Below, one piece after another: positions 7,492 to 14,144 of a DNA stretch of 32,875 nucleotides. The number at the start of each line of letters is the position of its first letter. Positions within the stretch are counted from its first letter, which is position 1. Both the position numbers and the translations under genes were made by a program. The DNA comes from an uncultured Mailhella sp. (GTDB lineage: Bacteria; Desulfobacterota; Desulfovibrionia; Desulfovibrionales; Desulfovibrionaceae): assembly GCA_944322695.1 (NCBI GenBank), contig CALUPQ010000054.1, positions 1 to 32,875 on the forward strand, in the 5' to 3' direction. The notes under the pieces were generated by a model. The model was not told the DNA's origin, did no database searches, and saw only the letters and a program-made list of their open reading frames with translations.

Positions 7492-9393
7492 TTAGTGCAT
7501 GGACAGGGGCAGCCAGGTGGCAATGCCGGGGAATATCACCAGCAGAACGACGGTGATGACCATGCCGATGATATAGGGTACGGCCGCTTTGAAAACCAGC
7601 GTAAGCGGCACGTCCGCCACGCCTTTCATGACGAAGAGGTTGATGCCGAAGGGCGGGGTGATACAGCCGAGGTTCATCATGATGCAGATGAAGATGCCGA
7701 ACCACAGCATGTCCCATTGATAGAGGGCGGCGACGGGGACGAGTATCGGCACGCACACCAGCATGAGGGGAATGGCCGGGATGAAGCAGCCGAGGAAGAG
7801 CAGCACCATGAAGATGAGGCTGAAGGTGAGGTACTCGGGCAGCTGCAGCAGGGCTATGCCGTTTGCCAGCAGCATGGGAATCTTGCTGAGCGTCATGAAG
7901 TAGCCGACCACGGTGGCGCCCGTCAGCACGAAGAAGCACATGGCGATGTACTTGGCGGATTCGTTGACCGCGTCGAGGAACTTGCGCCATGTCATCCTGC
8001 GCAGGAACAGGGAGATGAGCAGGCTGCCTATGGAGCCGATGGCTGCGCCTTCCGTAGGCGTGAACACGCCGCCGTAGATGCCGCCGATGACGAGGACGAA
8101 CAGGATGAGGATGGGAAGAGCAAGGCTCAGGGATTTCACCCGGACGGAGAGCGGTTCCTTGGGAAGCTGCGGAGCCAGAGAAGGATTGCGCCAGACCTTC
8201 CACCACACGATGATGCAGTAGACGACGCAGGTCAGTAAGCCGGGAACGACGCCCGCAAGGAAGAGGTCGGCGATGGACTGCTCCGCCAGAACGCCGTAGA
8301 GGATGAGCATGCTGCTCGGAGGAATGAGCGTGCCTATGGGGCCGGAGCAGGAAAGGATGCCCAGAGAGATGGAATCGTCGTATTTGTTGCCGCGCATTTC
8401 GGGCAGGGCTATGGCGGTCATGGCCACGGTTCCGGAAATGCTGTCGCCGACGACCGCGCCGAAGGCCGTGCAGGCCACGGCGCTGCCCTGGGCGAGGCCG
8501 CCGCGGTAATGTCCGAGGAAGTTGCGGGCGCAGTTGTACAGGTCCTTGCCGAGATTGCCGTAGGAGCAGAAGTAGCCCATGAGCATGAAGAACATGAGCG
8601 GGGCCCACGTGTAGTTGGCGCTCGTGCTGTACATGGAGCTGCCGTACATGTCCAGAATGGGCTTGAGCCCGCGGATGACGCCGGAGAAGATGAAGCCCGT
8701 CGCCATGAGGGCGAAGCCTATGGGCATGCCGCTGACGAAGAGCAGCAGCATGACGACGATGCCGCAGATGCCGATATAGACCTGATTCACGCCGAAAAGA
8801 CGGTGTGAGCCGAAATGCCAGCCCAGCACGACGGGAATGAGGGCAAGGAGCACGGCAAAGAGAATGTGCGTCCAGGGCTGCTGCATGACGAGAAAGGCTT
8901 TCTTCAGCACGTCCACGACGATGACGAGAGCCAGCAGGGCGAAGCCGAAGCTGACGAACAGGACGAACGGCTTTACGGAAAGATTGAGGGTGAGGATAAT
9001 CAGCTTCGTATTGAAGGCATAGACGCAGGAGGCATAGGCGGAAAGGAGACAGACGGCCAGACTCCACACACCGGTGGCGAATTCAAGAACGTTTTTCTGG
9101 TCGTCTTTGAGCTTGCCCGTCAGCAGGTCCATGCTGATATGGCTTTTCGTGCACTGCGTGTAGGCGACGGAGGAAAAGACCACCAGCGGCATGAGCATTG
9201 CCGTTATTTCGAAAATCCCCTGCATGGGGCGATTGAATATATAACGCATGAACACGTCCAGAAAGGTCATGAAGACCATGACCATGAAGACGCAGATGCC
9301 TGCCGAACTGAGCCATCTGCAAAAGGACGTGAGATATGCTTCGACCGATTCCAGAACAGGCGGAATGCCGCCGATATTTTTTACATCATTCAT
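7492..9393 (-). CDS. TRAP transporter fused small-large permease (DctQM type)
   Basis: This 633-residue inner-membrane protein joins the two permease parts of a tripartite ATP-independent periplasmic transporter. About residues 20-200 are the four-helix DctQ-like part (FMTFLDVFMRYIFNRPMQGIFEI). From about 215 onward is the DctM-like part with its hallmarks: SGMPIGFALMATG, GDSISGTVAMTAIALPEM, GTLIPPSSMLILYGVLAEQSI, FTPTEGAAIGS and GCITPPFGINLFVMKGV. It drives Na+- or H+-coupled uptake with the binding protein encoded just upstream. ATG 9393 is chosen because AAGGAA lies 7 bases upstream. A frame extension to 9447 lacks such a site. It is the last gene of the sigma-54 operon. Confidence 0.93.
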   Translation of the reverse strand: MNDVKNIGGIPPVLESVEAYLTSFCRWLSSAGICVFMVMVFMTFLDVFMRYIFNRPMQGIFEITAMLMPLVVFSSVAYTQCTKSHISMDLLTGKLKDDQKNVLEFATGVWSLAVCLLSAYASCVYAFNTKLIILTLNLSVKPFVLFVSFGFALLALVIVVDVLKKAFLVMQQPWTHILFAVLLALIPVVLGWHFGSHRLFGVNQVYIGICGIVVMLLLFVSGMPIGFALMATGFIFSGVIRGLKPILDMYGSSMYSTSANYTWAPLMFFMLMGYFCSYGNLGKDLYNCARNFLGHYRGGLAQGSAVACTAFGAVVGDSISGTVAMTAIALPEMRGNKYDDSISLGILSCSGPIGTLIPPSSMLILYGVLAEQSIADLFLAGVVPGLLTCVVYCIIVWWKVWRNPSLAPQLPKEPLSVRVKSLSLALPILILFVLVIGGIYGGVFTPTEGAAIGSIGSLLISLFLRRMTWRKFLDAVNESAKYIAMCFFVLTGATVVGYFMTLSKIPMLLANGIALLQLPEYLTFSLIFMVLLFLGCFIPAIPLMLVCVPILVPVAALYQWDMLWFGIFICIMMNLGCITPPFGINLFVMKGVADVPLTLVFKAAVPYIIGMVITVVLLVIFPGIATWLPLSMH

Positions 9394-9425
9394 TTGCCGT
9401 TCCTTTATGTTCATACTTCGTCGGC

Positions 9426-9452
9426 GGCGCATGGATGTTGTTTCCATGCGCC
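9426..9452 (-). promoter_or_regulatory. Hairpin between the TRAP binding-protein and permease genes
   Basis: GGCGCATGGA (9426-9435) and TCCATGCGCC (9443-9452) form a perfect 10-bp stem with a 7-base loop and no T-run. Hairpins at this spot in transporter operons often protect the upstream binding-protein message, so that the binding protein outnumbers the permease. That role is inferred from position. Confidence 0.6.
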
Positions 9453-9464
9453 GTGCGAATCAGC

Positions 9465-10535
9465 CTATTTTATCAGGCCGGCCTCTTTCACGAGACGCGA
9501 GGTCTGCCAGGGAGAGTAATACTTCTCGCTCAGTTCGTAGAAGCGCTTTTCGAGCTTGTCGGTGGGAATACCGTTTTCCTTCATGATGTCGAGAACCGGC
9601 TTGTTCAGCGGCAGCGTGAGTTCGCGGGCCTTGGCGTAGTCCTCGTCGGAGAGCATGATGATGGTGCCGCCCATGTCCTTCATCCACTTGGCGGCGGTTT
9701 CATACTGGTCCTTTTCCCAGAAGGCGTCGAACATGCCGTCCACATAGTTGGCGGACATGTCGTTGATGACTTTCTGCAGGTCTTCGGGCAGGGCGTTGAA
9801 CACGTCCTCGTTCATGAACATGCCGAAATAGCAGCCGGACATGGTCAGCGGCACCATGTACTTCAGCATGTCGCCGAAGCGGCGGGACACGAGCATCTGA
9901 AAGTCGACGACGGCGCCGTCGAGCAGGCCCTGCTGCAGGGAGATGTACATGTCGGCAAGAGGCATCATGACGGGCGTGGCGCCGAGGGCCTTCAGCTTGT
10001 CGGCCGTGGCGGGCGTGATGGCGCCTATTTTCTTGCCCTTGAAGTCGTCGAGGCTTCTGATGGGTTCCTTGGTGCAGGGCACCATGCCGACGGGAAGCGC
10101 ATGGATGGCAAGAATCTTCAGGCCCTTGCATTCGTTGTATATTTCAGGAAATTCCGTTCCAAGTTCCTTGAGAATCTTCACAGGAGCGTCGATGGAGCGG
10201 GTCACGTCGGAGAGGTCTGCAAAGCGGCTGAAGAAGGGGAAGGCGCCGGGAGCCGTGGTCAGGGCCGTTTCGGTGATGTCGGCAAGACCGTTGCGCACGG
10301 AATCGGCGCATTCGCTCATCTTGCTCAGGGATTCGGCGAAGTAGGGCTCGACGACGATGCGTCCGCCGGAGCGTTTTTCGAGTTCGTCGAAGTACACCTT
10401 AACCGCACCGGTCCACCGGGTATGAACGGGAGCGATGGGAAGGTTGAGCGACAACGTGTAGTCCGCAGCGGAAGACATCTTCGGAGCGGCGAAGAGGGTT
10501 GCGGCCATCGCGAGAAGGGCGAGCTGTTTTTTCAT
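9465..10535 (-). CDS. TRAP transporter substrate-binding protein (DctP family) with altered ligand motif
   Basis: This 356-residue periplasmic protein has a signal peptide (MKKQLALLAMAATLFAAPKMSSA, cleavage near residue 23), followed by a DctP fold: SLNLPIAPVHTRWTGAVKVYFDELEKRSGGRI near the N-terminus, FAESL, the hinge segment DDFKGKKI at 163-170, LKALGATPVMMPLADMYISLQQGLLDGAV, and the C-terminal helices. In most DctP proteins the strand after the hinge reads KIR, and this Arg holds the ligand's carboxylate. Here the residue is Gly171 (KKIGAITPATADK). The ligand may therefore be bound differently or lack a carboxylate. ATG 10535 has AGGAGAACGAT upstream. It lies 30 bases after the FeS-oxidoreductase gene in the same operon. 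Confidence 0.92.
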   Translation of the reverse strand: MKKQLALLAMAATLFAAPKMSSAADYTLSLNLPIAPVHTRWTGAVKVYFDELEKRSGGRIVVEPYFAESLSKMSECADSVRNGLADITETALTTAPGAFPFFSRFADLSDVTRSIDAPVKILKELGTEFPEIYNECKGLKILAIHALPVGMVPCTKEPIRSLDDFKGKKIGAITPATADKLKALGATPVMMPLADMYISLQQGLLDGAVVDFQMLVSRRFGDMLKYMVPLTMSGCYFGMFMNEDVFNALPEDLQKVINDMSANYVDGMFDAFWEKDQYETAAKWMKDMGGTIIMLSDEDYAKARELTLPLNKPVLDIMKENGIPTDKLEKRFYELSEKYYSPWQTSRLVKEAGLIK

Positions 10536-10565
10536 ATCGTTCTCCTGGCTGGGGTTGATGGTTGG

Positions 10566-12245
10566 TTATACGAGGTGGGTTATGGGGAACTCGATGTCTA
10601 TGGAGCCTGTGGGACAGCCTATCCGGCAGGCTGCGCAGTGCCAGCACTCCTGGGGATACCTGACGAAGGGGCCTTCGTTTTCGACTCTTTCGAGAATGTA
10701 GTCCGGGCAGCGCTCGACGCAGGTGCCGCAGTCTATGCAGTGGCCGCAGTGCATGCAGCGTTCGGCCTCGGTTACGGCCTCTTCATCGTTGAAACCGGCC
10801 TTGATTTCCGCGAAGGGAAGCATGGAAGTGTCGTTGACGCGCTGAGCCGTTCTTGCCGCGTGCTCATGGTAGTCGGGATTTCTGATTTCGGAGAATTCCA
10901 CCACATGCTGCGTAAGCTCGCACGCCTTCGCTCTGTTCACGACGGGAGTGAAAGAACCATTCTCATCCAAATCCAACTTTATTTCAACAGGTTCGGCCTG
11001 TTTCGAAAGAAAGGCGTGGATGCAGACGGCGGCCTTTCTGCCGCTGCCGACGGCGGAGGTGACGGTGGCAGGGCCCGTCACTATGTCGCCGGCTGCGAAA
11101 AGGCCGGGAACGGAAGTCATCATGTCGGTTCCGACTTCGAGATGGCCTCTGGGCGTGCGCTTCGGGGCGAGAGCGTCGAGAAAGGCGGTGTCTGGCTTCA
11201 GACCGCTGGCGCAGATGACCATGTCGCCGGGAATGTCGTACGTCACGTCGTCTTCAAACTCGGCGATGAGTTCGCCTTTCTCGTCGAACCTGAAGTCCGT
11301 CAGTCTGCGCGCCCGGACCTTTCCTTCCTCAAGGGCGGTGGTGAGGTGCGAGGGATACAGGACGATGCCCTCGTCGTGGGCCTGCCGGATTTCGTCTTCG
11401 GTCGTTTTGATGCGGTCGGCCTTTTCCGGGAAGACCAGACTGACGGAGGAGGCTCCGAGGCGCTTGGCGGTGAAGGCGCAGTCGAAGGCGACGCCGCCGC
11501 CGCCGAGGATGACGACGCTCTTTCCGGGCAGGGGGTCTCTTCTCATGTTGCTTTCATGCAGGAAGGTCGTGGCCGGCCTGGCGGATTCGATGCCGGGAAC
11601 GGCAAGCATGCGCTGCACGGGGTTGCCCGTGGTCGTGAGGCAGGCGTCGAAGTTGTCGAGCAGCGTTTGCATGGAAACGTCTCTTCCTACCTTGGTATTC
11701 GTATGCGCCGTGATGCCGAGAGAGAGGATGAGGCCGACTTCCGCGTCGGGAACGTTCTTGGGAAGACGGAAATCCGGAATGTTCACCCGGGGGACGCCGC
11801 CGAGAACGGGCTCGGCTTCGAAGATTTCGACGCGGTGTCCCAGCAGGCGCAGGTAGAACGCGGCCGTCAGTCCGGCGGGACCGGAGCCGATGACGGCGAC
11901 GCTTTTGCCGCTGTCATCCATCGGACGCAGGGAGGGCACGGCGCCTCTTTCCGAGGCGAAGCGCTCCAGCGCGCGGATGGCCACGCCCTCGTCGTAGCTG
12001 CGGCGGTTGCATTTTTCTTCGCAGAGCCCCGGGCACACGCGTCCCGTGGTGCCTGCAAGGGGATTGCGGGAGAGAAGGGCCATTCTGGCTTCGTCGAACC
12101 GGCCTTCCTTGATGAGCGTTTCGACAAGCTGGATGCGGTTTTCGGCCGGGCACGCATGCTCGCAGGGGGATGTCCTTCTCTGCCTTTTCACGGGCACGTC
12201 CGTGATATGATATTCCCGAACTTCCTTACTGAATCTGGGGGGCAT
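10566..12245 (-). CDS. GltD/NfnB-like NAD(P)H oxidoreductase with C-terminal 2[4Fe-4S] domain
   Basis: This 559-residue cytoplasmic protein has three parts. Residues 1-100 are the FeS domain of the GltD family, with Cys28, Cys32, Cys71, Cys75 and Cys79. Residues 114-415 are a two-dinucleotide-fold reductase with an FAD site (VAVIGSGPAGLTAAFYL at 116-132), an NAD(P) site (VVILGGGGVAFDCAFTAKRLG at 244-264) and the closing FAD motif PGLFAAGDIVTGPATVTSAVGSG. The C-terminus is a ferredoxin-like domain with C497, C500, CxxCxxCxxxCP at 503-513 and CxxCxxCxxxCP at 534-544; this last part resembles AprB-type motifs. It probably moves electrons between NAD(P)H or ferredoxin and the flavoprotein encoded 13 bases upstream. 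ATG 12245 has AAGGAG 6 bases before it. Confidence 0.9.
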   Translation of the reverse strand: MPPRFSKEVREYHITDVPVKRQRRTSPCEHACPAENRIQLVETLIKEGRFDEARMALLSRNPLAGTTGRVCPGLCEEKCNRRSYDEGVAIRALERFASERGAVPSLRPMDDSGKSVAVIGSGPAGLTAAFYLRLLGHRVEIFEAEPVLGGVPRVNIPDFRLPKNVPDAEVGLILSLGITAHTNTKVGRDVSMQTLLDNFDACLTTTGNPVQRMLAVPGIESARPATTFLHESNMRRDPLPGKSVVILGGGGVAFDCAFTAKRLGASSVSLVFPEKADRIKTTEDEIRQAHDEGIVLYPSHLTTALEEGKVRARRLTDFRFDEKGELIAEFEDDVTYDIPGDMVICASGLKPDTAFLDALAPKRTPRGHLEVGTDMMTSVPGLFAAGDIVTGPATVTSAVGSGRKAAVCIHAFLSKQAEPVEIKLDLDENGSFTPVVNRAKACELTQHVVEFSEIRNPDYHEHAARTAQRVNDTSMLPFAEIKAGFNDEEAVTEAERCMHCGHCIDCGTCVERCPDYILERVENEGPFVRYPQECWHCAACRIGCPTGSIDIEFPITHLV

Positions 12246-12258
12246 GATATTCTCCTTT

Positions 12259-13932
12259 CTAACGCAGATATTCCGATTTTACTTCCCAGTGCATCTTCGG
12301 CGAACCGTTTACCTTTTGAATGACGAGAATCTTGTCCGCCAGGTTTTTGTCGGGGTCGGGATAGTCGCCGCGTATCGCCATCGTGCAGAGAGAGGTTTCC
12401 CTCCGCTCCATGCTCGCCATGACCACGAGCCTGCAGAGCTTCAGGAGGTCGAGCCCCTCATGGATGCGCATGAGTTCATGGAGGTTTTCCGCCCGCAGGT
12501 CGTCGGTCAGCTTTTCAATGCGCTCGAGGCTGGCAAGAGCCTGCTTCATGCCCTTTTCGTTGCGCGTGTAGCCCATGTAGTAGTTCATCACCTGATGAAT
12601 GGCGGATTCGAAAAGCTGGTAGGTGGTGTCTCCGCCGTCGAGCATGGGCCTGAGCACGCGGGCCTTCTCCTCGTTCAGCTCTTCTTCGTTCAGCGCCAGA
12701 AATTCGACGGGGGCGGAGGCGATTTCCTCCGAGGCGTGCCTGGCGGCAAGGTAGCCGCCGCAGATGGCGCCGCTGAAGGACATGAAGCTGCACCCGACGT
12801 AGAGGCCGGGAAGCGTGCTCTGGAAATTCTTGTTTCTGAGCACTCTGCCTTCCATGCTGATGGAGCCGATTTCAATCTCCATGGGAGAGGTGGCGATGTC
12901 GAAACCCTTCTGCTCGCAGTATTCGAACCAGGTGGCCTTGTCGCCGGGCATGAGGTCGTTGTTGAGAATGTCGCGCGTCACGTCGTCGATATGGCGCATG
13001 TCCATGTAGAAGGGCGGGCCAGCCTGCCTGAGCTGTTCGCGCACGGTGCCCTGCATGAGCAGTCCTCTGGGGGCCTGTTCGGTCATGGCGTGGTAGTTGA
13101 GCATGTACCTTTCGCCCTTGGCGTTGAGGCCGTGTGCGCCGGAGCCGGTAATGCCGTTCATGCCCGGACAGCCGAAGCTCTTCGGGAAGAGCGTCGCTCC
13201 CTGAAGGGTGTCCAGACAGGCGAGCTCGGCGCCCATTTCATAGGGCAGGACGAAATGCGAACCCGTCACCGAAGGCGGGTACATGCAGTTGAAGGGATTG
13301 CCGGTGGAGTTCGTCCAGCCGCGTTCGGCCACCGGGCCGAGGCACAGAATGACCGCTTTGCCGAGCATGACGTGAAATTCGCCCGTAAGCACGTTGAAGC
13401 CGACCGCGCCGACGATTCTGCCCTGCTGCGAGATGAGCTTCGTCACCTGCACGTGATTGAGGCATTCCGCCCCCATTTCCAGAATGCGTCTGGACATCTT
13501 GGTCTTGAGCTTCTCGCCGTCCTTGATGAGAATCCACCAGCTGCCCGGCTGACCGAACCCCTGGCTTCTCATGTACGAACCGTCGGGGTTGCGCCGGAAT
13601 TCCACGCCGACGCTTTCCAGAAATTCAATCATGTGCGGGCAGACTTCGGCCCACTGGCGGATGGTGTCCGGCACGAGACCCCAGTTGGGCTTTTCATAGA
13701 AGTTGATGAAGTCCGCCGTGGTGTCGAAGGGAGCGTCCGTGTTCAGAACCGCCATGAAGTGGTCGTTGCCGCCGCCGATGCTGCCGCAGCTTTCGAATTT
13801 TCCCTTATCGACAAGCAGAACACGCCGTCCCGCTTCAAGAGCCGCGAGCGCGGCTCCGGTGCCGGCCGCCGCGGCGCCGAGGACGAGTACGTCCGTTTCA
13901 TGCACAGTAAAACCGTTGACGCTTTGTGGCAT
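12259..13932 (-). CDS. Cytoplasmic FAD flavoprotein of the FrdA/AprA-like superfamily
   Basis: The protein has 557 residues and no signal peptide. The N-terminus carries the FAD-binding motif VLVLGAAAAGTGAALAALEAG (16-36) and VDKGKFESCGSIGGGNDHF (41-59). The middle has GERGWTN-type and NPFNCMYPP segments (about 203-220) and NAKGERYM (270-277), and the FAD-closing region is LPGLYVGCSFMSFSGAICGGYLAARHA (374-400). The C-terminus has a helical domain and MERRETSLCTMAIRGDYPDPD, which resembles the end of APS reductase alpha and fumarate reductase flavoproteins. The family reduces or oxidises C=C bonds or adenylylsulfate; the substrate here is unknown. ATG 13932 has AAGGAGGG 5 bases upstream, while an in-frame extension to 14013 has none. 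It is the first gene of an operon with its FeS partner and a TRAP importer, directly behind a sigma-54 promoter. Confidence 0.88.
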   Translation of the reverse strand: MPQSVNGFTVHETDVLVLGAAAAGTGAALAALEAGRRVLLVDKGKFESCGSIGGGNDHFMAVLNTDAPFDTTADFINFYEKPNWGLVPDTIRQWAEVCPHMIEFLESVGVEFRRNPDGSYMRSQGFGQPGSWWILIKDGEKLKTKMSRRILEMGAECLNHVQVTKLISQQGRIVGAVGFNVLTGEFHVMLGKAVILCLGPVAERGWTNSTGNPFNCMYPPSVTGSHFVLPYEMGAELACLDTLQGATLFPKSFGCPGMNGITGSGAHGLNAKGERYMLNYHAMTEQAPRGLLMQGTVREQLRQAGPPFYMDMRHIDDVTRDILNNDLMPGDKATWFEYCEQKGFDIATSPMEIEIGSISMEGRVLRNKNFQSTLPGLYVGCSFMSFSGAICGGYLAARHASEEIASAPVEFLALNEEELNEEKARVLRPMLDGGDTTYQLFESAIHQVMNYYMGYTRNEKGMKQALASLERIEKLTDDLRAENLHELMRIHEGLDLLKLCRLVVMASMERRETSLCTMAIRGDYPDPDKNLADKILVIQKVNGSPKMHWEVKSEYLR

Positions 13933-13959
13933 AATCCCTCCTTGTTTTCCTTTTGAGAA

Positions 13960-13975
13960 AGCAAGAATCATACCA
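13960..13975 (-). promoter_or_regulatory. Sigma-54 (-24/-12) promoter of the flavoprotein-TRAP operon
   Basis: On the minus strand the site reads TGGTATGATTCTTGCT. Compared with the RpoN consensus TGGCACGNNNNTTGCW it keeps the invariant GG and GC with exact spacing, plus A5, G7, TTGC and W. The predicted transcript starts about 12 bases downstream, leaving a leader of roughly 17 bases that contains AAGGAGGG before ATG 13932. The divergent gene encodes a sigma-54 activator, which strongly supports the call. Confidence 0.82.
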
Positions 13976-14144
13976 AAAGAAACATTCAATGATTTCAATG
14001 GATAAAAAATCACCGTGCGCCGGATGATATTTTTTATTCATTTTTTTCACGAAATATTTACATACTATGCAAAGAGAGCTATGCCTTTTTTAAAGCCCGG
14101 TATCGCGGCAACGTCATGTCACCGGCAGCAAAACGAGATGCGCT
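13976..14144. promoter_or_regulatory. AT-rich divergent control region (candidate activator and IHF sites)
   Basis: The 170 bases between the sigma-54 promoter and the activator gene are AT-rich in a GC-rich neighbourhood, as expected for a bendable region between an enhancer and its promoter. A short direct repeat, TTCAATG-ATT-TCAATG, lies at about 13985-14000 and may be part of an activator site. I cannot identify the activator's own promoter with confidence. Confidence 0.4.

Noticed and set aside
7460..9067. A 535-codon minus-strand frame rich in Arg, His and Pro
   Set aside because: A frame-shifted reading of the TRAP permease gene; its composition is that of an out-of-frame GC-rich gene.
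9336..12323. A 995-codon plus-strand frame
   Set aside because: Antisense to the TRAP binding-protein and FeS-oxidoreductase genes, which have clear motifs and ribosome-binding sites on the minus strand. The plus-strand product has none.
12244..13956. A 570-codon plus-strand frame
   Set aside because: Antisense shadow of the flavoprotein gene; no recognisable domain and no supported start.
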